A DNA stretch of 64,000 bases, taken from the NCBI GenBank assembly GCA_963787425.1, contig CAWBCV010000012.1:124001-188000 (forward strand). The letters are read 5' to 3'. The notes under the pieces were generated by a model. It had not been told where the DNA came from. It did no database searches and saw nothing but the letters and a program-made list of their open reading frames with translations. This DNA comes from AP-15 sp963787425 (GTDB lineage: Bacteria; Pseudomonadota; Alphaproteobacteria; ATCC43930; CGMCC-115725). Position 1 is the first letter of the stretch; each line of letters starts with the position of its first letter. Of this stretch, positions 1-8,714 are shown piece by piece. Both the position numbers and the translations under genes were made by a program.

Positions 1-124
1 GCAGAGCGGAGATCCGCTGCTGCGAAATATCAAAACCGACGACCCGCTCGAACTTTTTCGCCAGGGCGAGGGCGACGGGCAGACCGACATAGCCGAGGCC
101 GATGACCGCAAATCCGCGTTCCAT
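1..124 (-). CDS. Nucleotide-sugar dehydrogenase (5' end only, runs off the left edge)
   Basis: Only the first 41 codons are inside the window, starting at an ATG at 124. The N-terminus contains an NAD-binding Rossmann turn, VIGLGYVGLP, typical of UDP-glucose/UDP-HexNAc 6-dehydrogenases (Ugd/WbpO/TviB family), which oxidise C6 of a nucleotide sugar to a uronic acid in the cytoplasm. The gene lies 4 nt downstream of a UDP-sugar epimerase on the same strand, a normal pairing for making uronic-acid precursors of an exopolysaccharide. The exact substrate cannot be told from this fragment. Confidence 0.8.
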   Translation of the reverse strand, partial: MERGFAVIGLGYVGLPVALALAKKFERVVGFDISQQRISAL

Positions 125-136
125 GAAAGGGACCGA

Positions 137-1117
137 TCAATTCAGCTGGTAGTACTGCTTGTACCATTGGACAAATCGCGCGAGCCCAACTTCGATCGTG
201 GTCTTCGGCTCGAAGCCGAGATCGCGGCGGGAGGCTTCGATATCCGCGAAGCTTTCCGGGACGTCGCCGGGTTGGAGCGGCAAGAACAGTTTCTCTGCAG
301 TGCGGCCGAGTTCTCGCTCGAGGACCGCGATAAAGTCGAGGAGGTTTTCGGGCCGATGGTTCCCGAGGTTATAAATCCGGTGAGGAACTCCCTCGGTAGC
401 TGTCGGCGGGCGGTCATGCGCTGCGATCGTACCTGCGACGATGTCGTCGATATAGGTGAAATCGCGGGCCATCCTGCCTTCGTTGAACACCTTTATCGGT
501 TCGCCTGCCAGAATCGCCCGGGTGAACAGAAATGCCGCCATGTCTGGGCGGCCCCATGGGCCATAAACCGTAAAGAACCGCAGCCCGGTCGCCGGCAGAC
601 CGTAGAGGTGGCCGTAAGTGTGGGCGATCAGTTCGCAGCTGCGCTTTGTCGCGGCATAGAGCGAGACCGGCTGATCGACCTGATCATCGATGCTGAAAGG
701 CTGCTTGCGGTTGGCGCCGTAAACCGAGGAGGAGGAGGCATAGGTGATCGCGGTCAGATGTTCGATGCGCCGCGCCGCCTCCAATATCACCAGCGTGCCG
801 GTGACATTGGCATCGACATAGGCGTAAGGGTTTTCCAGCGAATACCGCACGCCCGCCTGCGCCGCGAGATGAATGATGCTGCGCAGATCCTTGTGCCGCT
901 CGACCATGGTGAACACCCCGTCGCGGTCGGCGACGTCCAGCTTGGCAAATTCGAAGCCGGTAAAGGCGCGCAACCGGCCGACCCTCGCCTCCTTGAGACG
1001 CACATCATAATATTCATTGAGATTGTCGACGCCCACTACCCGCTCACCCCGCTCTAGCAGCGCCTTGGCGACATGAAAACCGATGAACCCGGCAGCGCCG
1101 GTGACAAGGATCGACAT
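137..1117 (-). CDS. NAD-dependent epimerase, UDP-glucuronate 4-epimerase type
   Basis: A 326-aa short-chain dehydrogenase/epimerase. The N-terminus has the glycine-rich NAD motif TGAAGFIG, the SSSSVYG segment supplies the active-site Ser, and YAATK is the catalytic Tyr-x3-Lys. VDNLNEYYDVRLK after the second strand is typical of UDP-glucuronate 4-epimerases (CapI/WbpP-like), so it probably interconverts UDP-glucuronate and UDP-galacturonate for polysaccharide synthesis. The ATG at 1117 overlaps the stop of the upstream acetyltransferase gene (TGATG), suggesting translational coupling. A GTG one codon earlier is possible, but the AGGAG ribosome site is better spaced for the ATG. Confidence 0.88.
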   Translation of the reverse strand: MSILVTGAAGFIGFHVAKALLERGERVVGVDNLNEYYDVRLKEARVGRLRAFTGFEFAKLDVADRDGVFTMVERHKDLRSIIHLAAQAGVRYSLENPYAYVDANVTGTLVILEAARRIEHLTAITYASSSSVYGANRKQPFSIDDQVDQPVSLYAATKRSCELIAHTYGHLYGLPATGLRFFTVYGPWGRPDMAAFLFTRAILAGEPIKVFNEGRMARDFTYIDDIVAGTIAAHDRPPTATEGVPHRIYNLGNHRPENLLDFIAVLERELGRTAEKLFLPLQPGDVPESFADIEASRRDLGFEPKTTIEVGLARFVQWYKQYYQLN

Positions 1118-2268
1118 CACGCTCCTCTTGCAGGACGCATCGTCAGGGCCTGCTTAAACTGCCGGGCGAAGTGTTCCAAACGAAACGTGAGGCGCGGCTG
1201 CTGGACGGTCTGCCACAGCATTGGCTCGCACCGGGTCGCAAAACTCTCCTTCAGACGGTTGCGGCCGGCCATGAAATCATACACCCGTGCGCCTGATTGG
1301 AAGGCGTGCCGGATTGCCAGGAAATGGGTGACGATCCCAGGCCGCTCGCGGCGGTCCGAATCGTCGAACCCGCTCTGGTAAGCATAGACACGATTGCCTA
1401 ACCGAAAGTTATAGAGATAGCCGAGGACGCGGTCGCCGGCGCGGGCTTTGAGAAGCTGGGTTCCGCCCTCGGCAAAGCTACGCGCAATCAGCAGCCGATG
1501 GAACGGCTCGAAGAACCCGCCGGAGAAGGAATGCGCCCTGCCGCGCCGCTCCCAAGACGCGCAATGCAGCTCCTTCATCGCATCAAAGAAGGTCAATGCC
1601 TCCGCTAAGGTCGTCGCCTCGGCCAGTTGCAGCGCACCGAACCGTTCAAAATAACGCAGCGCGCGCCGAAGCTGTTGGCGCGCATTGGCGCTGAGCACCG
1701 GATACAGCTCGCCGTCGCTGTCCTCCAGCCGGCAGAGATCGACCGAATAGGAGGGAAGGGATGTTTCGTGACATCCGAGTCCCCACTTGCCGATCGCCGC
1801 TTCGGGCAGGCGCCGCTGCGAACCGCCGACATGGAGCTCGTCGGCATCGTCGCGAAGACTGGCGAACCAGCCGATCAGCTCGTTCCAGACAACGAATTCC
1901 CAATCCGCCGCGGCAAGGATGCCGTTGTGCTCGATCGTCAACGAGTTGAAGTGCGGGTCGCCGGTCTCGTTCAAATAGAGCCCGCGTGAGCGAACCAGCC
2001 CATGCCGGCGGCGGGTCTCATTGGCGCCGAGCAAGGCCAGCGAGACTGTTTTGCGGTCCGCGCTGCCGCGCAGCAGTTTGGGCCGGCTCGCTGGCGGTAA
2101 CGCGCTTAACAGCGTGCCAATCCAGTGCCACGAAGTAAAAAATGACGGATTTCCTGCAGCTTCGAGCGAGCGCCATTCGCGTTCGAGCGCCGCCAATGGC
2201 GGGAGAACTTCGAGATCGAACACAATGCGGCGAGACGTACCCGTTAACGGTAGTTCAGGGCTTTTCAC
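1117..2268 (-). CDS. GNAT/FemAB-like acetyltransferase (CelD/BioF2-like)
   Basis: A 383-aa protein starting at GTG 2268. The C-terminal half has the features of the BioF2-like (GNAT_6) domain found in CelD/BcsL proteins: a charged helix before LQLAEATT, then DRVLGYLYNFRLGNRVYAYQ and a final RNRLKESFATR segment. Such proteins are encoded in exopolysaccharide loci and are thought to acylate a sugar or a lipid-linked intermediate in the cytoplasm, though substrates are rarely known. It is the first gene of a leftward operon with the epimerase and dehydrogenase. The function is inferred from family and context only. Confidence 0.75.
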   Translation of the reverse strand: MKSPELPLTGTSRRIVFDLEVLPPLAALEREWRSLEAAGNPSFFTSWHWIGTLLSALPPASRPKLLRGSADRKTVSLALLGANETRRRHGLVRSRGLYLNETGDPHFNSLTIEHNGILAAADWEFVVWNELIGWFASLRDDADELHVGGSQRRLPEAAIGKWGLGCHETSLPSYSVDLCRLEDSDGELYPVLSANARQQLRRALRYFERFGALQLAEATTLAEALTFFDAMKELHCASWERRGRAHSFSGGFFEPFHRLLIARSFAEGGTQLLKARAGDRVLGYLYNFRLGNRVYAYQSGFDDSDRRERPGIVTHFLAIRHAFQSGARVYDFMAGRNRLKESFATRCEPMLWQTVQQPRLTFRLEHFARQFKQALTMRPARGA

Positions 2269-2334
2269 GGAAGCTCGTTCGACCAGCGACCCTGCTATAT
2301 TGAACAGCTATTATTATTACAAGCCGCCCGGGTA

Positions 2335-3540
2335 ATGCGCATTCTGCACATCCTCGACCATTCGCTGCCGCTGCAGAGCGGCTATGTCTATCGCACGCTT
2401 GGCATTGTCGACCAGCAACGGGCGCTGGGCTGGGAGCCGGTGCTGCTGACCAGCGGCAAGCATTACGCGCCGGGACCGGCGCGAGAGCGCATCGGTGAAT
2501 GGGAGTTTCTGCGGACCCGGATGCCGACCGGGCTCTCCGCCCGGCTGCCGTGGGTTCGCGAGCTGACGATTGTCAGCGACCTCGACCGGCGGCTCAATGA
2601 GGTGATCGGGGAAGTTCGCCCGCAAATCCTGCACGCGCACTCGCCGGTCCTCAATGCGTTGTCGGCGATTCGCGCCGGCCGGCGGCATGCGATCCCGGTC
2701 GTTTACGAAATACGCGCCCTTTGGGAGGACGCGGCGGCAAGTCACGGCACTCATGGTCAGGCCAGCCTGCGGTATTTGGTGACCCGGGTCGTCGAGACCC
2801 GCGCGCTTCATCGCGCGGATGCGGTGACAACGATCTGCGAGGGCTTGCGGGCGGATACGATCGCCCGCGGTGTCCCCAGCGACAAGGTCACGGTCATTCC
2901 CAACGCCGTCGACCGCACTAAATTCGCCGGGCCGGGAATTCCTGACGGCATGCTCGCGAGCCGGCTCGGGCTCTCCGGGAAGATCGTTCTCGGCTTCTTC
3001 GGCTCGTTCTATGCCTATGAGGGTCTGGACCTGCTGCTGCGTGCACTCCCCGTCATGCGGCATCAGCGGGCGAATATCGCAATACTGCTGGTCGGGGGCG
3101 GGCCGGAAGAGAGCCCGCTGCGTGCTCTGGCCGGCGGGCTTGGTCTTGGCGAAAGCGTCGTTTTCGCCGGACGCGTCCCCAATGAGGAGATGCGGCGGTA
3201 TTACGACTTGGTCGACCTGCTCGTATTCCCGCGGGTTTCGATGCGGTTGACCGAACTGGTGACGCCCCTCAAGCCGCTCGAGGCGATGGCGCAGGAGCGG
3301 ATCGTCGTCGCTTCGAGCGTCGGCGGTCATCGCGAGCTGATCCGCGACCGAGAGACGGGCTACCTGTTTCCGCCGGGCGACCCACAGCGCCTTGCCGAGG
3401 GGGTGCTCGCGGCGTTGGCGGACCAGGATTCCTGGCCGCGTATCCGGGCGCAGGCGAGCGCGTTCATCGATAGCGAGCGCTCGTGGGCGCACAGCGTCAC
3501 CCGTTATGGCGAAGTCTACCGGCGTATCTTGCGGCATTAG
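2335..3540 (+). CDS. Glycosyltransferase, exosortase-A-associated (Daro_2409-like)
   Basis: A 401-aa GT-B fold glycosyltransferase. The N-terminus MRILHILDHSLPLQSGY is characteristic of the family encoded with PEP-CTERM/exosortase-A exopolysaccharide clusters. The C-terminal nucleotide-sugar domain (about residues 200-390) includes the donor-site region LVGGGPEES and a late Glu-rich segment, LEAMAQERIVVASSVGGHREL. It probably adds a sugar to a lipid-linked repeat unit at the inner membrane. It is transcribed away from the acetyltransferase operon across a 66-bp AT-rich gap, and its stop overlaps the stop of the convergent GT4 gene by 4 nt. No exosortase gene lies inside this window. Confidence 0.85.
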   Translation: MRILHILDHSLPLQSGYVYRTLGIVDQQRALGWEPVLLTSGKHYAPGPARERIGEWEFLRTRMPTGLSARLPWVRELTIVSDLDRRLNEVIGEVRPQILHAHSPVLNALSAIRAGRRHAIPVVYEIRALWEDAAASHGTHGQASLRYLVTRVVETRALHRADAVTTICEGLRADTIARGVPSDKVTVIPNAVDRTKFAGPGIPDGMLASRLGLSGKIVLGFFGSFYAYEGLDLLLRALPVMRHQRANIAILLVGGGPEESPLRALAGGLGLGESVVFAGRVPNEEMRRYYDLVDLLVFPRVSMRLTELVTPLKPLEAMAQERIVVASSVGGHRELIRDRETGYLFPPGDPQRLAEGVLAALADQDSWPRIRAQASAFIDSERSWAHSVTRYGEVYRRILRH

Positions 3541-4743
3541 GCTGCGTGCAGGGGAGCGGGCCGAGCTTTCGAGCGCCGTTCCAAAATTTCTCGGAACAGT
3601 GCGATCTGTCCCTCGGTCGTGCTTTGCCAATCGAATTGCTCGGCATAAAGACGGGTTGCTGCGCGGGAAGGTGGCGCAGCGAGGAGTTCGCGGATCGCGG
3701 AAGCGAGCCCGCTCGGGGTGTCATCGGCCAAAATGCGTCCCGCCTCGGACGCGCCGACGATATCGGCGATGCCATCCATCGGGGAGACCACAACCGGGGT
3801 GCCGCAAGCCATGCTCTCCAACAGGACATTGGGCCAGCCTTCATGGGTCGAGACGAGCAGCAGGAGGTCGGCCGCGCTGTAAATCTCGGGAAGGCGATCC
3901 TGCGGCACCCTGCCGAGCAGACGCACACGGTCGGCGACTTTGCGCTCGCGCGCCAATTTTTCGATTTTGGTGCGTTCGGGCCCCTCGCCGACGATCACCA
4001 GTTCGACCTGCGGCAGCTGGGGAAGTGCCTCGACCATCAGCCAATGCCGCTTCAGCGCGACCAGGTTGCCGACCGCGAGAACGCTCGGTCGCGTGAAGCC
4101 GAGGGCACCCCGTGCCGCCTCGCGGTCGCGCGGGTGGAACAGCGCCAGGTCCACTCCGTTGCGCAGAAGGCGAACCCGGTCGGCGCCGATTCCGAGCTCG
4201 ACCAACCGGCGCTTCAGCCCGCCGGACACCGCAACCAGACCATCGGCGTGCTGCGCTGCCCAACGGATCCATCTGCGGGGCACCGCGTGCTGTGCGATGA
4301 CGTTGAGATCGCTGCCTCGGGCGGTGACAATGACAGGGCGATGGAGGGCGCGTCCGAGCAAAACGGCCGCGACGCCGTCCGGGTAAAAATAGTGGGCGTC
4401 GATCAGGTCGAAGTCGCGGCCATCCCGAATCTGCCGGCGCAGCAACGGCAGGACCGCGGCGCAAAGGGTGAGCGGCACCGCGCTCATTCCGATCTTGGGC
4501 AATACGGGGTAGCGCGGATGCTCGACATGCAGCCCGCAGCGGGTCTCCTCGCTCGGCATTCGTGCAAACACGGCATACCGCCCAAACCGAGCAGACGCGA
4601 ACGGGAACCAGGGGCAAGGCGCGACGGCACGGGCGCTGACGACGCCGCTCGCAACGAGTTTCCTCAGACGCGTCTCGACAAAAATCCCGTGTTGGGGCTG
4701 CAACAGGTTTGGATATAACGTCGTGAAAGTAAGGACTTCGCAC
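3537..4743 (-). CDS. GT4 family glycosyltransferase, frameshifted just after the start codon
   Basis: A GT-B/GT4 glycosyltransferase of about 401 aa. Conserved parts include QPQHGIFVETRLRKL near the N-terminus, GEGPERTKIEKLA at the donor site, and EGWPNVLLESMACGTPVV, the EX7E region. The uninterrupted frame offers only a weak TTG at 4703. Reading further upstream gives VLTFTTLYPN, which normally directly follows Met-Lys/Arg in this family. GTG at 4743 would supply that start, but the coding strand reads GTGCGAAGTCC, one A too many. Deleting it gives MRVLTFTTLYPN. The start is therefore placed at 4743 with an apparent +1 base. It probably acts in the same polysaccharide pathway as its neighbours. 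Confidence 0.8.
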
Positions 4744-4785
4744 CCGGCAGCGCCCGAATAGACCCGACGAGGCTGGCCTCGCCTG

Positions 4786-5862
4786 ATGTCACTTTACAGA
4801 AATCCGAATTTTCGGCGACTGCCAAGCGGTCTGGCTTGCGCTTTTGACAAAAGCCTTCCGGACAGCTTCTTCGCGATTCCGGCCTGGTATGATCTGATGG
4901 TGCGGCATGGTGTGCCGCAGGCGACCGAAATCCGCGTCTATACCGACGAGCGGCCGGCTTCGGCAGCCGCCCTCCTGGCTCAGACCACGACTGGGCATGA
5001 CGGGCGGAACCTGGCGAGTTTGACGAACGCGCATAGCCTCGAGCACGGGATCCTCCGTGCGCCGGGCGCCGATCTCGAAACTGCCGTCGCCGCGATCCTC
5101 TCGCAGATACTCGCGGAACGGCCGCAATGGGATTGCCTCTGTCTATCCGAGCTCGATCCGCGCGAGCCGAGCTATGCCGTCTTGGTGGGCGCGCTTCGCC
5201 GCGCCGGGCTGCTGGTTGAATCCTGCTTCAGCTCCGGCAGCTGGTATGAAGAGACCGCGGGCCTGAGCTTTCCCGATTATGTTTCCGGCCGGCCTTCCGA
5301 GCTGCGCAATACGTGGCACCGCAAGCGCCGCAAGCTCGACCGCGGCAGCCGTCTGACAACTTCCTTCGTCGATGACGACAAGGGTATCGATCAGGCGGTC
5401 GCCGATTATGAAACAGTCTACGCTGCGAGCTGGAAACCGCCCGAGCTATTTCCCGAATTTGTACCCGCGCTGATCCGGCTCGCCGGCAAACTCCGCGCGC
5501 TGCGGCTCGGCATATATCACGTGGACGGGATTCCGGCGGCGGCACAGTTCTGGATCCTGTGGAAGGGTCGTGCCGTCATTTGCAAGCTGGCGCACGACAA
5601 GCGCTTTGACGACCTTTCGCTCGGCACGCTCCTCACGATGGAGATGTTCGAGCGCGTGCTGACCGACGATCGTCCGCACGAAATCAGTCTCGGCCGCGGC
5701 GACGATCAGTATAAGAAGCTATGGCTGCCACGGCGCCGTGAGAGATGGGGCGTCACCGCGGCCAACCCGCGGACGTGGCGCGGTTTGCGCTTTGGGCTGA
5801 AACGCCAGGCCGCCATGCTCTACCACCGGCTGCGTCGCGAGCGGCTCGCTCCGGTCGGCTGA
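4786..5862 (+). CDS. GNAT/CelD-like acetyltransferase
   Basis: A 358-aa protein beginning at ATG 4786, related in layout to the 1117-2268 protein: an N-terminal half of unknown fold, then a GNAT_6/BioF2-like domain from about residue 170. That domain carries WHRKRRKLDRG, GIPAAAQFWILWKGRAVICK and a terminal LGRGDDQYKKLWLPRRR. The terminal segment (GRGDxxYKxxW) is the most diagnostic part of this family. It likely modifies a polysaccharide precursor. The YdcF-like gene follows after 23 nt on the same strand, so the two probably share a transcript. Confidence 0.75.
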   Translation: MSLYRNPNFRRLPSGLACAFDKSLPDSFFAIPAWYDLMVRHGVPQATEIRVYTDERPASAAALLAQTTTGHDGRNLASLTNAHSLEHGILRAPGADLETAVAAILSQILAERPQWDCLCLSELDPREPSYAVLVGALRRAGLLVESCFSSGSWYEETAGLSFPDYVSGRPSELRNTWHRKRRKLDRGSRLTTSFVDDDKGIDQAVADYETVYAASWKPPELFPEFVPALIRLAGKLRALRLGIYHVDGIPAAAQFWILWKGRAVICKLAHDKRFDDLSLGTLLTMEMFERVLTDDRPHEISLGRGDDQYKKLWLPRRRERWGVTAANPRTWRGLRFGLKRQAAMLYHRLRRERLAPVG

Positions 5863-5885
5863 GACCGCCCCCGGAACTGATCACC

Positions 5886-6629
5886 TTGTCTTGGCTTTCC
5901 TATTCTTCTCTGATCCCGCCAAACCTCTTCATCTTGCTGGCGATGATCGGCGTTTTGATTGCCTGGCGGCGCAAGCCGTTTGGGCTGGCGGTGGCGACCG
6001 CTGCGATCAGCCTTGTTTATCTGGCCGCGATGCCGGTCACCGCCGGTCTCCTGATCCGGTGGGCGGAGGCGATCGCATTTGACGAACCGACGCTCCCGTC
6101 GGATGGGCCGCCCGGCGCGATCGTCGTGCTATCCGCCGATGCGCAGCGCAGCGGCGTCCTCGGCGTGCCCGACACTGTCGGACAGCTGACCCTCCAGCGC
6201 CTCGCCGAGGCGGCGAGACAGTGGCGGCGTCGCGGCCTGCCGATCCTGGTCAGCGGCGGGGGACCGCGTGGCGCTTCCCTTGCCGTGCTGATGAGCAGAG
6301 TGCTCCAGGAGGATTTTCGCGTCCCGGTGCAATGGCTGGAGGAGCGCTCGCAAAACACCTTCGAGAACGCCTTATACTCGGCTGAAATCCTGCGCGGTGC
6401 CGGTATTCAAGCCGCGCTGGTGATAGCACACCCTTGGGACATGGCGCGAGCGCTGTGGTCATTCCGGGCGGTCGGCTATCCGGTGATCCCGTCACCGACC
6501 CCCGCGGGTGCGAGCTCGTCGCTCTCGATCGCGGCTTTCCTGCCGCAGGTCCCGGCATTGCTGGAGAGCTACGATGCTCTTCACGAACTGATCGGGCTCG
6601 CCTGGTATCGCGTGCGATACGGCCATTGA
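5886..6629 (+). CDS. YdcF/ElyC-like membrane protein (DUF218)
   Basis: About 247 aa with two predicted N-terminal membrane helices (residues ~7-25 and ~30-50), then a soluble DUF218 domain. Its landmarks are AIVVLSADAQRSG, LPILVSGGGPR, a Glu-rich SQNTFENALYSAEIL segment, and ALVIAHPWDMARALWSF. ElyC/SanA/YdcF proteins act at the inner membrane in envelope or undecaprenyl-phosphate metabolism, but their chemistry is poorly known. The open frame extends back into the previous gene. TTG at 5886 is chosen because it keeps the first hydrophobic helix, and ATG 5943 is the alternative. Context suggests a role in polysaccharide export. Confidence 0.75.
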   Translation: MSWLSYSSLIPPNLFILLAMIGVLIAWRRKPFGLAVATAAISLVYLAAMPVTAGLLIRWAEAIAFDEPTLPSDGPPGAIVVLSADAQRSGVLGVPDTVGQLTLQRLAEAARQWRRRGLPILVSGGGPRGASLAVLMSRVLQEDFRVPVQWLEERSQNTFENALYSAEILRGAGIQAALVIAHPWDMARALWSFRAVGYPVIPSPTPAGASSSLSIAAFLPQVPALLESYDALHELIGLAWYRVRYGH

Positions 6630-6657
6630 TGACCAGCTCGTTAAAAACTTTTCCCTA

Positions 6658-6673
6658 TGTGAGGTAGCTCACA
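6658..6673. promoter_or_regulatory. CRP/FNR-family-like palindrome TGTGA-N6-TCACA
   Basis: TGTGAGGTAGCTCACA is a perfect match to the classical CRP half-sites with 6-bp spacing. It lies 29 bp after the YdcF-like stop codon and 75 bp before the first good ribosome site on the plus strand. Whether a CRP-like regulator of this organism uses it is inference. The window does encode a class III nucleotide cyclase at 15938-18202. Confidence 0.4.
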
Positions 6674-6747
6674 CCCCTTTCGATCCGCCCGCGTCATTTA
6701 TCGGGCACCCGGCCGACGCCGAGGTGTGTTTGACGTGGAGGACGATC

Positions 6748-7200
6748 ATGCCGAGAACCGATATATTGGATCAGAGCGCGACGAGGGTCGAACTCGACCA
6801 GCGGTCGCGCGATGCCCGTCTGCGGCTTGAATACGTCGAGCGGCTTTTGGTCGTGCGGCCTCTGCCGAAACAATCATTGCTGAGGCGCTTCCTGCGCTGT
6901 CTCGGTTCGCGAACGCGTTTCGGCGGACAAATTGCGGGCCGATCGATGATCGTGATCGCGTCCGCCGGGCGAGCCGGTCGGGAGCGCGACGCGGCCGAAA
7001 GCGGCGGCGGAGGGGATACCCTCTCCGCTGCGGTCTCCGGGGGGTGGCCGAACTGTCCGAGAGACACCCGAATTGGCCCGGGCCGGTCAGACCGAGCTGT
7101 GACGCCAGACGACCTGGTCCCCTTTACCTTCAAGGCCTGGCATCATTGGTGCGGGCGGGGAGCCTTGCACCCCCACGTCCTCTCGGACAACAGATTTTGA
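6748..7200 (+). CDS. Doubtful hypothetical protein (about 150 codons)
   Basis: ATG at 6748 is preceded by a strong GGAGG at 6737-6741 with ideal spacing and, further up, by the CRP-like palindrome, so a translated product is plausible. The first ~80 residues are rich in Arg and Leu and match no family I recognise. The last ~18 codons run through the antisense of a tRNA-Leu remnant, so the original 3' end has probably been replaced by island DNA. Between 6630 and 7146 I see no other convincing gene. Confidence 0.25.
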   Translation: MPRTDILDQSATRVELDQRSRDARLRLEYVERLLVVRPLPKQSLLRRFLRCLGSRTRFGGQIAGRSMIVIASAGRAGRERDAAESGGGGDTLSAAVSGGWPNCPRDTRIGPGRSDRAVTPDDLVPFTFKAWHHWCGRGALHPHVLSDNRF

Positions 7201-7203
7201 GTT
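7147..7203 (-). pseudogene. tRNA-Leu 3' half (remnant)
   Basis: Read on the minus strand, this is the 3' part of a tRNA-Leu: anticodon-loop segment CTCAAAA (anticodon CAA), anticodon 3' stem TCTGT, a long variable arm GTCCGAGAGGAC, a degenerate T arm (TGC where TTC is expected) and acceptor end CCGCACCA. The D arm and 5' acceptor strand are missing; at 7204 the sequence changes to AT-rich DNA. Loss at the anticodon loop is the usual outcome of tyrosine-integrase insertion into a tRNA gene. It is not a copy of the intact tRNA at 9069-9153, because the variable and T arms differ. Confidence 0.7.
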
Positions 7204-7250
7204 TACTTAATATATGTCTAACATTTTGAATTTGCTGATGTATTTCCGCA

Positions 7251-7661
7251 TTGAGAGAGAAGCGAGCCCTGGTCGCCGGGCTGATCGAAAAACTGGAACG
7301 CAAGCTAGAACAGCACCGCGCGGACCTCACGCACATAGACGGGGTGCTACGGCTGTTTCACCCTGAGCACGATCCCGCGAGCATCAAACCGAAGCGCACT
7401 TATGTGCGGCGCACCCGATACTTTGCCCGGAACGAGCTGTCGCGCCTCTGCATGGACGCGCTCAGGAGTGCCGCTGGCGAGGACCAGGGAGGCCATCGCC
7501 AGCCGGATCATCGACACGAAGGGCTTTGACGCCGGGGCGACGCGGCTTTGCGGAAGGCGATCGGCGAGCAATGCCTAGCGCTGCTACGCTCGTTCAGGAA
7601 GCAAGGTATGGTCGAACAGGTCGGACTTGGTCGTGCAGTAAGGTGGAGGCTGACGAATTAG
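7251..7661 (+). pseudogene. Broken hypothetical gene of an alphaproteobacterial island family
   Basis: The N-terminal frame (TTG 7251) gives a coiled coil followed by VLRLFHPEHDP, IKPKRTYVRRTRYFARNE and LCMDALRSA. This pattern recurs in short hypothetical proteins of alphaproteobacterial islands. The rest of the protein continues in two other frames: EAIASRIIDTKGFDAG, then AALRKAIGEQ through VRWRLTN and a TAG at 7659-7661. Two indels (net +1 and +2) thus break a gene of about 136 codons. The function is unknown. The C-terminus looks like a winged-helix segment, so a DNA-binding role is possible. Confidence 0.55.
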
Positions 7662-7855
7662 AATCTCTTTGGCAACCCGGCCTGTTTCAATATCCCGTTC
7701 GCGGTATGTCGTGATTTAATCCCATTATCCACAGTTATGGGTCGCCGAGAATTCGGGCATAGCCATATTTCATGATCACCTTTACCTTGTCGGTCGAAGG
7801 TGCATCCTGCTTCTCTCAATATATTGCGGACGGCCGCGGCGTAATTTTCGGCCAT
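7658..7855 (-). CDS. hicA: HicA-family mRNA interferase toxin
   Basis: A 65-aa protein with the double-stranded-RNA-binding-like fold of HicA toxins. The sequence shows ILREAGCTFDRQGKGDHEIW with the catalytic His, then ITVDNGIKSRHTANGILKQAG at the C-terminus. HicA cleaves mRNA in the cytoplasm when not bound by HicB. Its ATG directly abuts the TGA of the antitoxin-like gene (TGAATG), so the two are translationally coupled. The order is antitoxin first, toxin second, the reverse of the classical hicAB order. It sits inside the tRNA-bounded island remnant. Confidence 0.85.
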   Translation of the reverse strand: MAENYAAAVRNILREAGCTFDRQGKGDHEIWLCPNSRRPITVDNGIKSRHTANGILKQAGLPKRF

Positions 7856-8182
7856 TCAGGCCGTTGTAGGCTCTGCTGTGAAGTTGCGCTCAAGGACAAG
7901 GTGGATTTCTGGCCCCAAATTTTCTCTAAGGTCAGGGCTGTACGACAATAGTTCGGGAACCATAATCTGCAGCTTTTGCATCAGTAATTGATAGCTGTCT
8001 GCTTCCGTAACGAGACCTGGAAGATTCTCGCCCTCCGCAGACCACACGCCAGCTTCTTCATCCCAGACCGCCCGCACTTCGACCGGACGTTTTGCCTTGG
8101 ATTCCGCCACCGGTTCACTCCCATCACCGACTTGACGCTCATCCTGCGTCATTTCAGAGAACTCCACAAGTACCGCGTCCAT
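7856..8182 (-). CDS. hicB: HicB-like antitoxin (DUF1902 domain)
   Basis: A 108-aa protein. After a ~30-residue charged N-terminus comes a DUF1902/HicB-like fold: VEVRAVWDEEAGVWSAEG, NLPGLVTEADSYQLLMQKL, then an LLSYSPDL tail. HicB-type proteins cap HicA and often repress their own promoter. No separate ribbon-helix-helix domain is visible at the C-terminus, so DNA binding, if any, is not obvious. The start at 8182 has only a weak ribosome site. The pair probably persists as an addiction module in otherwise decayed DNA. Confidence 0.75.
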   Translation of the reverse strand: MDAVLVEFSEMTQDERQVGDGSEPVAESKAKRPVEVRAVWDEEAGVWSAEGENLPGLVTEADSYQLLMQKLQIMVPELLSYSPDLRENLGPEIHLVLERNFTAEPTTA

Positions 8183-8320
8183 TAACCATCTATACGTAGG
8201 AAAGTCGGCTTTCTTGGGGCGATTTCATAAAATGTAATCCACCCGAACCAACTTATCCCGCTCGCCTTGGCGAACGCGCGGTCAAGGAATTCGTTTCATG
8301 TGGTTCAATGCCGTTAACGC

Positions 8321-8714
8321 TTACGCAGCCCAACTGCGCTGCCAATATCCGCAGAAATCGACGCTCAGCTTGTTCCGCGTCGCCGGCGCCACTACGCGAT
8401 CCACATGGGAGCCGTTCGGGTCGCGCCGATGATCCTCGCGCCATGCCGCTTCCTGCGCAAACCGGATTAGGTAAGGGCCGGCAACGTGATGATGATGTCC
8501 AATTTCGCCGCGCCGCATTCGGCTAAAGAAGCTCTCGGCTGAATTTGTATTGATCTCATCGGGGCCGCCGAGGCTGTACGCCTCTTCGTGGTTCACGCGA
8601 TGCAGCGTGTACCTAGCGTGCAGTGCATTCCACCCGCTGGCTTCATCGGTATATAGTTCGGTGCCGCGCGGAACCTGCCGCCGAATGAAGGTCAGCGCCT
8701 CGACCTCGCTACAA
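8321..8714 (-). mobile_element. IS1595-family transposase, C-terminal fragment
   Basis: About 130 codons of an ISXO2-like DDE transposase domain. Recognisable parts are LYTDEASGWNAL (catalytic Asp region), VNHEEAYSLGG, NSAESFFSRMRRG (catalytic Glu region), YLIRFAQEAAWRED and the terminal DFCGYWQR. The N-terminal zinc-finger half and first catalytic Asp are missing; the coding homology stops at about 8714, exactly where a tandem palindrome array begins. No terminal inverted repeats could be assigned. It is inactive by itself. Confidence 0.75.

Noticed and set aside
4704..4743. TTG 4703 as the true start of the GT4 gene.
   Set aside because: It would delete VLTFTTLYPN, the family's conserved first strand; an extra A in a GANTC site explains the break better.
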